From JAPKYZ01 sp033763835 (lineage in GTDB: Bacteria > Acidobacteriota > Terriglobia > Bryobacterales > Bryobacteraceae), in contig JANRJS010000028.1 of the NCBI GenBank assembly GCA_033763835.1, positions 77,074 through 141,073 on the forward strand: 64,000 nucleotides of DNA, written 5' to 3'. The notes below the pieces were generated by a model that saw only the letters and a program-made list of their open reading frames with translations, did not search any database and was not told the origin of the DNA. The translations under genes were made by a program, and so were the position numbers. The stretch's first letter is position 1. Every line of letters starts with the position of its first letter. Below, in pieces: positions 43,771 to 53,647 of this stretch.

Positions 43771-45375
43771 TCAGCGGATGCGCTCGAAACGCAGATCCCA
43801 GGTACGCGCGTCGCCCGCGCTGAATCCGGTCAACCTGCCCGAAGAGTCACGGAGGAAGAGCACCGCCGAACCCCCGGGGCCGCCCGAGAACGCGTCGCGA
43901 AAGGTGGGCCGCAGTTCCGCCGCGCGGCCGCTGCCGATCTTCAGGGTCAGCCGCGAGCCGTCCATCGCCACCGTCAGGGGCGCTTTCGTTTCAAGGCTGC
44001 GATACTCGCCCACGTACGCTGCGAGATCCGCCGCTTTTGGCGACACGCGCTCTACTCGCTCATATGAGGTCTCGCCGTTCGGATCGATCCATCGAAACTT
44101 GGGCGCCGGTCCATTCTCGAAGACGACCTGAGCGCCGGAACCGGTACGGAATGTGCCCGGCGTTACCGGCTGCAGATCGCCTATTCCTTCGAATCGCAGT
44201 TTTCCGTTCTCGAATACCGCGCGAACCACCTCGTTATCGCGAAGGCGGCGGTACATTCCCGCCAACGCTTCGAGCGTGGACGGATCGGCATGGAACGCGC
44301 CGGCAGCCTGTAAAAGCCTAGGCGCTTTGGTCCAGATGCGTGCCGTGTCCCGCCCGAGTTCCGTCGCGTTCGCCTCCGCCGAGTTGCACAGCACGGCGAC
44401 GGAGACCCCTTTTTCGGGATACCGGCCCAGCCAGGTGCGATATCCGCCCGTCGCGCCGGAATGCGCCACCTCGCGAACTCCGTCCGGCGCGGCGATCATC
44501 AAGCCTTTGGCGTATGCAATGGTCCGGCCGTTCGTCAAGGTGGCTGGAACTTGCATCTCTTCGACGAATTCTCGTCCGCCCACAGTCGTGGCCGTGAAGT
44601 TTTCGTTCCACTTCTGGAGATCGGCGACAGTCGTCAGCAGGCCGCCCGCACCGAAGATGTTCTCGATCGGCGTCTGTTGCACCCACTCGCCGTTCGATTT
44701 TCCGTAGGCCAAGGCGCGGCGCGGAACCACCGTCCGGAAATCGTCGCGCCATCGAGTGTCGCGCATCCCAAGCGGATCGAAGATCGTCTCTTTCGTCCAC
44801 TGTTGAAATGTCTTCGGCTTCAGCGCGCGGTCCACAACGATAGGCAGCAAGTTGAAGCCGGTGTTGCTGTAGCTGTAATGCGATCCCGGGTCGAAGTTGA
44901 GCCCGCGCTGTAGCGCCGCGAGTTCGAGCAGATCGTCGTTCGAAAACACGCGCGTGCCCTCGGGGATAGCGCTCCAAGCGGCGAGGGCGCGCCACTCACG
45001 CAGTCCGCTCACATGGGACAACACTTGGCGAATGGTGACGGGTGAGCCGTAATCGCGCAACTCCGGCAGATGCTTCCGCAGCGGATCGTCGAGTGACAGT
45101 AAGCCTTTTTGCGCGAGCAGGACGATAGCGGCGGCGGTGAACTGCTTGGCCACCGAACCGCTCTCGAAAATCGTGTCGGAGGAAACAGGTACTCGACGTT
45201 CGAGATCCGCCATGCCGTAGCCCGCTTCGAATACCGTACGCCCGTCCTTCGCGACACCGACCGCACAGCCCGGCGTGTGGGTGTTAAAGCCCGAGAAAAT
45301 CTTGTCCACCTGCGCCCTTTCCGCGCTCTGAGCGAACACAGAGACGGACAGCAGAACGAGAAGAGCCGTGCGCAT
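43771..45375 (-). CDS. Serine hydrolase (class C beta-lactamase/penicillin-binding protein-like)
   Basis: A 534-residue exported hydrolase. The signal peptide is MRTALLVLLSVSVFAQS, with the start at 45375; the open frame continues upstream across a divergent intergenic region and is disregarded. Motifs are SGSVAKQFTAAAI (SxxK nucleophile), YSYSNTGFNLLP (YxN) and SHVSGLREW. The last ~150 residues form a beta-rich DUF3471-like domain. It probably acts on a D-Ala-D-Ala-type or other ester/amide substrate in the periplasm. It is divergent from the helix-turn-helix membrane protein, 110 bases away. Confidence 0.9.
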   Translation of the reverse strand: MRTALLVLLSVSVFAQSAERAQVDKIFSGFNTHTPGCAVGVAKDGRTVFEAGYGMADLERRVPVSSDTIFESGSVAKQFTAAAIVLLAQKGLLSLDDPLRKHLPELRDYGSPVTIRQVLSHVSGLREWRALAAWSAIPEGTRVFSNDDLLELAALQRGLNFDPGSHYSYSNTGFNLLPIVVDRALKPKTFQQWTKETIFDPLGMRDTRWRDDFRTVVPRRALAYGKSNGEWVQQTPIENIFGAGGLLTTVADLQKWNENFTATTVGGREFVEEMQVPATLTNGRTIAYAKGLMIAAPDGVREVAHSGATGGYRTWLGRYPEKGVSVAVLCNSAEANATELGRDTARIWTKAPRLLQAAGAFHADPSTLEALAGMYRRLRDNEVVRAVFENGKLRFEGIGDLQPVTPGTFRTGSGAQVVFENGPAPKFRWIDPNGETSYERVERVSPKAADLAAYVGEYRSLETKAPLTVAMDGSRLTLKIGSGRAAELRPTFRDAFSGGPGGSAVLFLRDSSGRLTGFSAGDARTWDLRFERIR

Positions 45376-45485
45376 GGCACGGAGGATACCATCGATCGCC
45401 GTGTGCCTGGACGCAACACTGAATGCAAGGCTGATATACAATCGGGGCGAATCAAAACGGGCTAGCGTCCGTCTCAAAGGCCAAC

Positions 45486-46859
45486 ATGCCTCGCAACGCC
45501 GTCGAAGTCGAGCAACCGAATCCCCCGTCGGAGCAGGAATCGTATGCCGAGCTCGAATCGATTCTCCGCAGCGACTCTTTTCAACGCTCTGAACGCCTGC
45601 AACGATTTCTTAGGTTCATTTGCGAGATGACGCTCAAGGGAGAGGGCGCGCGGATCAACGAGTACCTGATCGGCAGCGAGGTGTTCCAACGAGGAGATAG
45701 GTATTCGCCCAGCGAAGATTCGATCGTTCGCCGTCAGGCCTTAACTTTGAGGCAAAAGTTGCAGGAGTACTACGCGGACGAAAGCAAAGAGCACACCGTT
45801 CGAATCGAATTGCCGGTCGGCAGGTATGTTCCGGTGTTCCGGCGCTTGGATCCCCCGAAACCGGCGGCGGTCGACGACTTGAGCGTAAGCGAAGGGTACC
45901 AGGCACTCGAGAACGGTCGCCGCCCGAGCGTAGATTCATGGAAATCGGATCCACGAGAATCGGGATGGAATGGGAAATGGAAAGCCGCCGCGGCGATCGT
46001 AGTTTTCGCCGCCGGACTGGGAGCGGGGGCGGTTCTGTTTCGCCGGCCTCCCCAAGAGGCGCTCCCGATCGGGCCGGCGGTGCGGGAGCTATGGAGCGCC
46101 TGGTTGGCGCCCAATTCCACGGCAACCGTCTGTTTTAGCAGCCCGCTCACGGCTGTGGTCAAGCACTTCGATACGCAACTGCCGCCGGAAACGCTGCCCA
46201 AGAGATTCCTGGCTAAGGGAGAGCTGGATCGGGAATTCCGGCGAGCCTTCCAACTGGGCGAGAACGGCTTCATTTATTACACTCCGGCGGTGAATCAAAC
46301 GAAAACCGGGGAAGCGATCGCGGGAGTGCATGTGTCGTCGCTGCTGGCGAAGGCGGGTGTAACCGTCCGGACGGGGCAAGCGAGGTTTCTGAACTGGGAC
46401 GAGATTCGGACGGACAATTACATCCTGTTGGGGCACAACGAGGCCAACCGGTGGCTGGAGCCGCTTCTCAACGAATATCCATTCCGTCTGGTGGCGACGA
46501 CCGACGCTCGCCAACGGGGCATTCTAAACACGAAGCCGGGGCCAAACGAGCCCGCCGAGTACCGCATCAGCTACTCCCACGAGCGGAACGACCGGGATAC
46601 GGAGTACGCTTTGATCTCGGTGCTGCCCGGCATCGCCTCCAACCGTCAATTGATTTTGATTAACGGCTTGAACGCCCAAGCCACGCAGGCGGCGGCGGAG
46701 TTTCTGACATCGGAAGCGAGCGCGGCGGAGTTACTTGGCCGGCTGAAACGGGCTGCGCCCGGCCATCGGGGAGTTTGGCACTTCCAAGCCGTTCTAAGGA
46801 CCGAGGTCTTCGATAAGGTACCAAGCCGGGTGGAGATCGTCACGGTGAGGGTGCTCTAA
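45486..46859 (+). CDS. Single-pass membrane protein with N-terminal helix-turn-helix-like region
   Basis: A 457-residue protein. Residues ~20-115 contain a helical region (SERLQRFLRFICEMTLKGE, EYLIGSEVFQRGDRYSPSED, VRRQALTLRQKLQEYY) and the strand pair VRIELPVGRYVPVFRR. This N-terminal pattern recurs in Acidobacteria membrane proteins and resembles a winged-helix regulator. One membrane helix (166-185) leads to a 270-residue C-terminal domain of unknown type, possibly periplasmic. It precedes an Oar-like receptor. I infer a transmembrane one-component regulator; DNA binding is not shown. Confidence 0.6.
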   Translation: MPRNAVEVEQPNPPSEQESYAELESILRSDSFQRSERLQRFLRFICEMTLKGEGARINEYLIGSEVFQRGDRYSPSEDSIVRRQALTLRQKLQEYYADESKEHTVRIELPVGRYVPVFRRLDPPKPAAVDDLSVSEGYQALENGRRPSVDSWKSDPRESGWNGKWKAAAAIVVFAAGLGAGAVLFRRPPQEALPIGPAVRELWSAWLAPNSTATVCFSSPLTAVVKHFDTQLPPETLPKRFLAKGELDREFRRAFQLGENGFIYYTPAVNQTKTGEAIAGVHVSSLLAKAGVTVRTGQARFLNWDEIRTDNYILLGHNEANRWLEPLLNEYPFRLVATTDARQRGILNTKPGPNEPAEYRISYSHERNDRDTEYALISVLPGIASNRQLILINGLNAQATQAAAEFLTSEASAAELLGRLKRAAPGHRGVWHFQAVLRTEVFDKVPSRVEIVTVRVL

Positions 46860-46875
46860 CCGGTCGAGCTTCCCC

Positions 46876-46936
46876 GCTCCGAACCAACGTTCCGGCCTCC
46901 TAGCTCCGAGTTAACGTTCCGGGAACCGTTCGGAAC
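46876..46936. promoter_or_regulatory. Repeats and GAACCGTTC motif upstream of the receptor gene
   Basis: A 20-base word starting GCTCCGA and ending AACGTTCCGG occurs at 46876-46895 and again at 46903-46922 (17 of 20 identical), with a period of 27 bases. GAACCGTTCGGAAC follows at 46923-46936. The latter motif recurs almost identically upstream of the hydrolase gene (50164-50177). The element lies 75-135 bases upstream of the receptor start. Probable binding sites for a shared regulator; the binding protein is unknown. Confidence 0.55.
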
Positions 46937-47010
46937 AGGGGAGAACGTTTACAACCGGCGATGGTTTGCATAGACTTCCGCCAAGCCAACTTGGGCTTGG
47001 AGGGGGTCGT

Positions 47011-50000
47011 ATGTCTCAATCGATTCGTTGCCGTTGGAGCGACTGGGCAAGGAGAATCCCGTTCGCTTTATGCGCCTATCTAGCCGCCGCGTTCGGTCTT
47101 GCGATCTGGTGTCCAGCCGGCGCATTTGGGCAGGTGACGACGGCGACGATCTACGCCAACGTCGTCGATTCGAGCGGAGGGGTCGTTCCTGCGGCGAACG
47201 TGACCGCCACTCACGAAGGGACGGGAGCCGCGATTTCCAAGACCACCGACGAGAGCGGTACGGCGTCCTTCCAATTTCTTCGCGTGGGCCGGTACACGCT
47301 GAAGGTGGAGGCGGCGGGCTTCCGCACCCAGGAGGCGAAGGGAATCGAACTCGCCGCCGGCCAGCAGTTTCAGCAGGCGTTCACCTTGGCGGTTGGCGCG
47401 ACGAGCGAAACCGTACAGGTGGACGCGCTGGTGCCGCTGATCAACACCGTTTCGTCCGAGCAAATCAACACCTTCGAGTCGCTGAAGGTGCGGGAACTCC
47501 CACTGGCCCGCCGGAATTTCGCGAATCTCCTGAGTCTCGGTACGGGCGTGGTCTCGACGGGCGACAGCGTGCGGATGAATGGGATCGGCCGCAATGGAGT
47601 CGCTTTCTCGGTGGATGGCACCGACGCGGGTGGCAATCCGGAGGGGCGCGCTTCGTCCGGATTCGGAAGGCCCAATCTGATCGACATCATGAGCATCGAA
47701 GCGATCCAGGAGGTTTCCACCGTAAAGGGAGTTCCCCCCGCCGAGTACGGAAACATCGTCGGCGGGCAGGTAAATCTACTGAGCCGGTCGGGTACGAACG
47801 AATGGCATGGCAGCCTGTTCGAGAATTTTCAAGCCGAGGAACTGAACGCGCGCAATCAACGTTTGGCGAACAAGCCGGGCGCTACGTTTAACCAGTTTGG
47901 CGGATCGGTGGGCGGACCGATCGTTCGCAACCGGCTCTTCGCCTTTGGGGTCTACGAAGGATATCGGGACCGGGCTTTCGCCGTGGTTCAGGAGAATGTC
48001 CCCACGCCGCGCTTGCGCAACGACATGCTCGCCGGCACTCCTTCTTATCGTGCGCTTTTGGATTTCATGCCTTTGCCCAACCAAGCGTATTCGGCTACGG
48101 CCGACGTGGGTCTTTATATCGCGCCGCGAACGGCTCGCCGCGACGACAATCACGCCGATGTGAAAACGGACTGGCGGGTGACCGATACGAGCAATCTGGC
48201 GTTTTCCTATAGCCGAGGCAGGCCATACCAACTCGTTCCGCGGCATTACGTGAACGGCGCGAACGACCGCGATTTTCGCGTCTGGAACGAGCGCGGGACG
48301 GTGGCGTACACGTTCACGCGCGCCACCTGGTCCTCCGAGAGCCGCTTCGGATACAACCTGGCCGACACGGGCCGTTTCGACCGGTTCTTCTTCGAGCAAA
48401 AGGATCCTTCCGGCCGGACGGAAGTGCTGCCGTTTGGGCGGAGCGTCGCGCGCATCGCCACCAATCTCGGCTGGAACACTCCGGACCACGAGTATTACCT
48501 GCTCGAAGGCCGAACCATTAACTTCGACGAAAAAGTGGCGTGGCAAAAGGGCAAGCACGGCTTGAAGTTTGGGGTGAGTTACCGCCGCGACTGCTGCCAG
48601 AAGACCAATCCCGAAGCGCCTAACATCAACTACACCAGCCGCGCCGACCTGATCGCCAACGTGCCGACCGAAGTGGCTCCCGTTTTCGGAAACGGCGACT
48701 TTCGCGGAACGCAGAAGAGCTTCGGATTTTTCGCGCAAGACGATTGGCGCGTGCGGAAGGACCTGACGATTAACGCCGGCATTCGATACGACTATTTCGG
48801 AGCGTTCAATATCGAAGCGAAGAGCAACGCTCCGGACACGGCTTTATACAACCCGGACGGATTGATCGATCCCGTGACCTTCCAGGTGGGGAAACTGCGC
48901 GACCGGTCGAATCCGATCGAGACGGACAAGTGGGCCAATCTAGGGCCGCGATTCGGCTTCGCCTGGAATCCGGGGGGAAAAGGCACCACATCGATCCGCG
49001 GCGGCTTCGGATTGTTGTTCAGCAGTCAGGTAACCGGAGCCTTGCAGGCGGCGGTGCAGCCGTCTTCGGATATTCCTTTTCGGATTCGCTTTAGCCGCGC
49101 CGATTCCCAGCGGCTGGGTCTGGCTTGGGGGTCCTACACCGACGATATAGCCGCGGCTCTGCGCAGGGACACTGCAGCCCGGGGCGCGACGAACGTCTTT
49201 TCGATCTATAACCCGAAACTACAAAACCCCTACAGTATGCATTTCCACTTCGGCGTGCAAAGATCGATTACTCCGACGCTCGCTTTGGAGACGGGATTCG
49301 CCGGAACGCGCGGCGTGAAGTTTCTCATGCATCGTTGGGCAAACGAGCCGAATCGTGAAACCGGTGTACGGCCGAATCCTTTATTGAACGTCAACTATTA
49401 CGTCGACAACACACAGCAGTCGATCTTTACGTCCTGGCAAACGTCGTTGAGGAAACGCTTTTCGCACGGCTTAAGCGGCAGTTTGAATTACACCTGGGGT
49501 AAAGGACTTTCGACGGCCGGAGGCGATATCGGCGCCTACTATCAGGGGGATGGCGACGCCAGGACGCAACAGTTTCTGTATCCTCGCGCGGACCGCGGGC
49601 CGAACACCGGCGACATCCAGCACTATATGAACGCCGAATGGGTCTACGAGGTGCCCGCTTTTCTTAACCAGAGCGGGATCGCGCGCCATGCCCTTGGAGG
49701 CTGGCAGATTTCGGGAATCTTGCAGGCGAGAACGGGAGATCCAGTGACCCTGTCGCAGGCCGGGGCTCTGCAAATTAATCGGCCCGATCACGTTGGCGGG
49801 CAGGTCTATTTCGACAATTATCGGGAGACGTTGCAGTATTTGAACCGAGCGGCCTTTGCGTTGGTTCCGCTTGGTTCCGTCTCGCGAGCACCGGAACGGC
49901 CGGGAAATGTCGGGAATGGCGCGATCCGAAATCCGGGCTTGGTGAACTTAGACTTCTCGATCGGAAAATCCTTCCGGCTGACCGAACGAGCTCGCATTCA

Positions 50001-50142
50001 GATTCGGGCCGATATGTTCAACTCGCTGAACCACACGAATCTAACTGGTTTGCGCACAAGCTTGAACGATCAATTTTTCGGCCAACTGCTGGGAACCGCG
50101 GGCGCCCGCGTGATTCAGTTGAACTCGCGGTTCAGTTTTTGA
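47011..50142 (+). CDS. Oar-like TonB-dependent receptor with carboxypeptidase-regulatory-like domain
   Basis: A 1043-residue outer-membrane receptor. The start at 47011 follows a GGAGGGGG site. A long N-terminus with hydrophobic segment (FALCAYLAAAFGLAIW) precedes the CarboxypepD_reg-like domain (ATIYANVVDSSGGVVPAANV, RVGRYTLKVEAAGFRTQE). The plug region has RELPLARRNFANLLSLGTG, AFSVDGTDAGGNPEGR and EYGNIVGGQVNLLSRSGTN. The barrel ends with LNSRFSF. It closely resembles the receptor at 56.6-59.7 kb, more than the one at 22.4 kb. It is the first large gene of the cluster with hydrolase, DUF1592, DUF1552 and ankyrin genes. Confidence 0.93.
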   Translation: MSQSIRCRWSDWARRIPFALCAYLAAAFGLAIWCPAGAFGQVTTATIYANVVDSSGGVVPAANVTATHEGTGAAISKTTDESGTASFQFLRVGRYTLKVEAAGFRTQEAKGIELAAGQQFQQAFTLAVGATSETVQVDALVPLINTVSSEQINTFESLKVRELPLARRNFANLLSLGTGVVSTGDSVRMNGIGRNGVAFSVDGTDAGGNPEGRASSGFGRPNLIDIMSIEAIQEVSTVKGVPPAEYGNIVGGQVNLLSRSGTNEWHGSLFENFQAEELNARNQRLANKPGATFNQFGGSVGGPIVRNRLFAFGVYEGYRDRAFAVVQENVPTPRLRNDMLAGTPSYRALLDFMPLPNQAYSATADVGLYIAPRTARRDDNHADVKTDWRVTDTSNLAFSYSRGRPYQLVPRHYVNGANDRDFRVWNERGTVAYTFTRATWSSESRFGYNLADTGRFDRFFFEQKDPSGRTEVLPFGRSVARIATNLGWNTPDHEYYLLEGRTINFDEKVAWQKGKHGLKFGVSYRRDCCQKTNPEAPNINYTSRADLIANVPTEVAPVFGNGDFRGTQKSFGFFAQDDWRVRKDLTINAGIRYDYFGAFNIEAKSNAPDTALYNPDGLIDPVTFQVGKLRDRSNPIETDKWANLGPRFGFAWNPGGKGTTSIRGGFGLLFSSQVTGALQAAVQPSSDIPFRIRFSRADSQRLGLAWGSYTDDIAAALRRDTAARGATNVFSIYNPKLQNPYSMHFHFGVQRSITPTLALETGFAGTRGVKFLMHRWANEPNRETGVRPNPLLNVNYYVDNTQQSIFTSWQTSLRKRFSHGLSGSLNYTWGKGLSTAGGDIGAYYQGDGDARTQQFLYPRADRGPNTGDIQHYMNAEWVYEVPAFLNQSGIARHALGGWQISGILQARTGDPVTLSQAGALQINRPDHVGGQVYFDNYRETLQYLNRAAFALVPLGSVSRAPERPGNVGNGAIRNPGLVNLDFSIGKSFRLTERARIQIRADMFNSLNHTNLTGLRTSLNDQFFGQLLGTAGARVIQLNSRFSF

Positions 50143-50160
50143 GGGTGGCGTGGATGCGGA

Positions 50161-50185
50161 GTCGAACCGTTCCGAACCGTTCGAC
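50161..50185. promoter_or_regulatory. Tandem GAACCGTTC motif in a palindromic frame upstream of the hydrolase
   Basis: GAACCGTTCC is followed directly by GAACCGTTCG (50164-50183), a 10-base tandem repeat, inside an imperfect palindrome with arms GTCGAAC (50161-50167) and GTTCGAC (50179-50185). GAACCGTTC also occurs at 46923-46931 before the upstream receptor. It lies 46-70 bases before the chosen hydrolase start, in the short gap after the receptor gene. Confidence 0.55.
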
Positions 50186-50230
50186 GATTCAGGCCGCCGC
50201 TCCCGGGTATCTAGAATCGAAGGCAGGCAA

Positions 50231-51256
50231 ATGCGCATTTCCCTGTTAGTTATTTGCGCCATCTCATCAACTGTCTCCGCTCAGCGGGCGGAGTTCCTTC
50301 GTCTGATTGATCGGCCGAAGACTCCCCTAGCCGCCGAGACCGGACCTGCAACGCACGATGAAGCCATCGAGAAACAATCGTTTTCGTTTGCGTCCGAAGA
50401 AGAAGTACGGGTTCCCGGAATCGCTTGGAAGTCGCGGGGAAGCCGCGGACCATTGCCGGTAGTTTTTGTCCTCCACGGCACCGGAGCCACGAAAGAAAGT
50501 CACCTTCCGTTGATGGCGGAACTCGCCGCCCGCGGCTTCCTAGCCGTCGCCATCGACGGCCGTTATCATGGCCAGCGCACTCCGGCGGGCAAAGGCTCCG
50601 CCGACTACGTCGCCGCCATGGCGGAGCGCTACCGGACGGGTTCCGGCCCATTGCCATTTCTTTATGACACCGTTTGGGATACGATGCGCCTGATCGATTA
50701 TCTTGAGACGCGGCCGGATGTCGATGCCCGTCGCATCGGTGCGATCGGTTTCTCGAAAGGTGGAATGGAACTCTACCTCGCCGCCGCCGCCGATCCTCGC
50801 ATCCGAGTCGCCGTGCCGTGCATTGGAGTGCAGAGCTTTCGCTGGGCGCTCGATCACGACAGTTGGCAGTCGCGAGTCGGCACGTTCCGGCTTGCGGTTG
50901 ACGAGGCGGCACGCCAACAGGGTTCCCCGAAGGTGGACGCGGCTGTGGTCCGCAAATTCTACGATCGAGTCGCGCCCGGCATCTATAGCGATTTCGACGG
51001 TCCTAAAATGGTGCCGCTGATCGCTCCCCGGCCGCTTCTGATCATTAACGGCGATTCGGACGCACGTACGCCGCGCGACGGTCTGATGGAGTGCGTCGCC
51101 GCTGCGAAGGCTGCCTACGCCCAGGCTGGCGCGGGGGAGGCTTTCGAATTCCTGCTCCAGTCCGGAACGGGACATCGGGTGAATCCGGATGCGCTGTCCG
51201 CCGCCGTGCGCTGGTTGGAGAGATGGCTCGTTTCCAATTTAGCGAGGAATCCATGA
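50231..51256 (+). CDS. Alpha/beta hydrolase (dienelactone hydrolase-like, secreted)
   Basis: A 341-residue exported hydrolase with signal peptide MRISLLVICAISSTVSAQ. The core has VVFVLHGTGATKESHL, the nucleophile elbow IGAIGFSKGGMELYLA (GFSKG, Ser), PLLIINGDSDARTP (Asp region) and GTGHRVNPDAL (His). The nucleophile motif GxSxG fits esterases and acyl-hydrolases. The start at 50231 is chosen because the signal peptide begins there; an in-frame start further upstream would run through the palindromic motif. It overlaps the DUF1592 gene by four bases (ATGA), so the two are coupled. Confidence 0.9.
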   Translation: MRISLLVICAISSTVSAQRAEFLRLIDRPKTPLAAETGPATHDEAIEKQSFSFASEEEVRVPGIAWKSRGSRGPLPVVFVLHGTGATKESHLPLMAELAARGFLAVAIDGRYHGQRTPAGKGSADYVAAMAERYRTGSGPLPFLYDTVWDTMRLIDYLETRPDVDARRIGAIGFSKGGMELYLAAAADPRIRVAVPCIGVQSFRWALDHDSWQSRVGTFRLAVDEAARQQGSPKVDAAVVRKFYDRVAPGIYSDFDGPKMVPLIAPRPLLIINGDSDARTPRDGLMECVAAAKAAYAQAGAGEAFEFLLQSGTGHRVNPDALSAAVRWLERWLVSNLARNP

Positions 51257-53634
51257 GGGAACTTTTTGCGGTAGCGGTCGGGTTTCTTGTTCTCGCGGGC
51301 GCGACGCCGACATACGCGCAACGGTCGAAGCCTCCCGGCCAAAGCGAATTCCTCAATCGCTATTGCTCGGCATGCCACAACGACCGCCTGAAGAGTGGCA
51401 ATCTCAATTTGGCCGCCTTCGACGTTTCCAAACCGGGCGCGAACCTCGAACTCTCGGAAAAGCTGGTGCGCAAGCTTCGCACCGGCGTTATGCCGCCGCC
51501 GAAGTTACCGCAGCCTTCCGGGGCCGAGCGACGTTCAATCCTGACATGGCTGGAATCGACCCTCGATGAATTATCGGCCGCTAACACGAACCCAGGCCGG
51601 ACCGAAACCTTGCGGCGTCTCAATCGGACCGAGTATCAGAACTCGGTCCGCGACCTATTGGCGATCGATATCGATGCGGCCGGCCTTCTACCCGCAGACG
51701 AGAGCGGTCATGGTTTCGACAACGTCAACGTCGGCGATCTTTCGCCCGCGCTGCTGAACCGGTATATTTCAGCGGCGCAAAGGATCAGCCGGCTGGCGGT
51801 CGGCAGCACTCAAACCGCTCTGCAAAGCGACACCTTCCGGCTGGCTGGCGATCTCACGCAAGAGGATCATTTGCCGGGGATGCCGATCGGCACGCGCGGC
51901 GGCATTTCCACTCTCTATACATTCGCCCAGGACGGCGAGTACGATATCCGCGTTATGCTCGCCCGCGACCATACCGGCATGGTGAGCGGCTTGCGCGATA
52001 CGCGTCCGCACGAGATTCTTTTCTTGCTAGACCGTGAGCCGGTGCATAGCTTAAAGATCTCGCAAGCCGAACTCGGAATCGAAACGCTGAACGAAAAGGT
52101 CTTGAACGCGCGCATTCCCGTGAAGGCGGGCCCACACACTGTCGCTGTCACCTTCGTCAAAGAGGGGTCGTCGCTGATAGAAACGCCGCGTCAACCGACG
52201 GAATCCCGCTACAACGACCGGCGGCACCCGCGCACGGCGCCCGCAATCGATCAGATTTCCATTACGGGACCCTTTGCGCCGAAAGGTGCCGGAGACACGC
52301 CCAGCCGGCGCCGCTTGTTGGTATGCCAGCCGACAGGAGGCGACAAAGCGGAGGAAGAGAAGTGCGCGGCAACCATACTCTCGACACTAATGCGGCGCGC
52401 TTACCGGGGATCGGTTGCCAAAGCCGATGTGGACGAGCCGATGGCCTTTTACCGGAAAGGGCGCGCGGAAGGCGATTTCGACCGCGGAATTACCGCGGCG
52501 GTCGCGTCGGTGCTCACCAACCCGAAGTTCCTGTTCCGGTTGGAGAGCGACCCCGCGAAGACGCCCCCAGGCGGCGTTTATCGCGTGGGCGATCTCGAAT
52601 TGGCGTCCCGATTGTCTTACTTCCTTTGGAGCAGCATTCCGGACGATGAGTTGCTCGACGCCGCCTTCGCCGGCCGGTTGAGCCAGCCGGGAGAGATCGA
52701 AAGGCAAACGCGGAGAATGCTCGCGGATCGCCGGTCATTGAATCTCGCGACGAATTTCGCCGGTCAGTGGCTCCGGCTACGCAACATCGACGGCGTGAAT
52801 CCCAGCGGGACGTTGTTTCGAGATTTCGACGACAATTTGCGCCAGGCCTTTCGCCGGGAGACGGAACTCTTCTTCGACAGTGTTGTGCGCGAGGACCGCA
52901 GCATTCGGACTTTCCTGAAATCGGACTACACATTCCTGAACGAACGGCTGGCGAAGCATTATGAGATTCCGGGCATTTATGGAAGCAGGTTTCGGCGAGT
53001 GACGCTCGCCCCCGAGAGCAAGCGCGGCGGACTGCTACGGCAAGGCAGCGTCCTGTCGGTGACATCCTACGCGACCCGAACATCCCCCGTAATCCGCGGG
53101 GTCTTAGTGCTGCGGAACATGCTCGGCGCGCCTCCGCCGGCGCCGCCTCCCGTGGTTCCCGCCCTCGACGAAGGCACGATGGCCGCGAATCTTCCGATGC
53201 GGCAGCGCTTGGCCGCGCATCGCGCCAACGCCGTCTGCGCGAGCTGTCACAGCACGATCGATCCGGTTGGTTTCGCGCTTGAGAACTACGACGCGACCGG
53301 CAAGTGGCGCGACCTGGAAGTCGAGGATCAACCCGTGGACGCTTCCGGAGCCGTGCCCGGCGACAAGGAGTTCCGCGGAGTGGATGGCTTAGAGGACGCG
53401 ATTCTCCGCCGCCCCGAGTTGTTCGCCACAACACTTACGGAGAACCTGTTGACCTTCGCTCTGGGCCGGGGAGTCGAGTATTACGACGCTCCGGCGGTCC
53501 GCAAGATCGTCGCCGGCGCGCAAAAAGACGATTACCGGTTCTCGTCAATCATTCTTGGAATCGTGAAGAGCGCCCCCTTTCAAATGCGGCGATCGGAAGC
53601 GGTTTCTCTCGCGAATCAAGCAGGCGCTAAGTAG
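51253..53634 (+). CDS. DUF1592 domain-containing protein with two CxxCH motifs
   Basis: A 793-residue exported protein. A signal segment (FAVAVGFLVLAGATPTYAQ) precedes a c-type heme-like CSACH (38-42). The DUF1587, DUF1592, DUF1588 and DUF1585-type regions follow: LRRLNRTEYQNSVRDLLAID, a mid-protein carbohydrate-binding-like part, FLWSSIPDDELLDAA, RGVLVLRNMLGAPPPAPP, and a second CASCH (662-666) with STIDPVGFALENYD. The two heme motifs suggest periplasmic electron transfer. The partner DUF1552 protein is encoded directly downstream. The family's reaction is unproven. Confidence 0.92.
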   Translation: MRELFAVAVGFLVLAGATPTYAQRSKPPGQSEFLNRYCSACHNDRLKSGNLNLAAFDVSKPGANLELSEKLVRKLRTGVMPPPKLPQPSGAERRSILTWLESTLDELSAANTNPGRTETLRRLNRTEYQNSVRDLLAIDIDAAGLLPADESGHGFDNVNVGDLSPALLNRYISAAQRISRLAVGSTQTALQSDTFRLAGDLTQEDHLPGMPIGTRGGISTLYTFAQDGEYDIRVMLARDHTGMVSGLRDTRPHEILFLLDREPVHSLKISQAELGIETLNEKVLNARIPVKAGPHTVAVTFVKEGSSLIETPRQPTESRYNDRRHPRTAPAIDQISITGPFAPKGAGDTPSRRRLLVCQPTGGDKAEEEKCAATILSTLMRRAYRGSVAKADVDEPMAFYRKGRAEGDFDRGITAAVASVLTNPKFLFRLESDPAKTPPGGVYRVGDLELASRLSYFLWSSIPDDELLDAAFAGRLSQPGEIERQTRRMLADRRSLNLATNFAGQWLRLRNIDGVNPSGTLFRDFDDNLRQAFRRETELFFDSVVREDRSIRTFLKSDYTFLNERLAKHYEIPGIYGSRFRRVTLAPESKRGGLLRQGSVLSVTSYATRTSPVIRGVLVLRNMLGAPPPAPPPVVPALDEGTMAANLPMRQRLAAHRANAVCASCHSTIDPVGFALENYDATGKWRDLEVEDQPVDASGAVPGDKEFRGVDGLEDAILRRPELFATTLTENLLTFALGRGVEYYDAPAVRKIVAGAQKDDYRFSSIILGIVKSAPFQMRRSEAVSLANQAGAK

Positions 53635-53647
53635 GAGGACTATTGCA

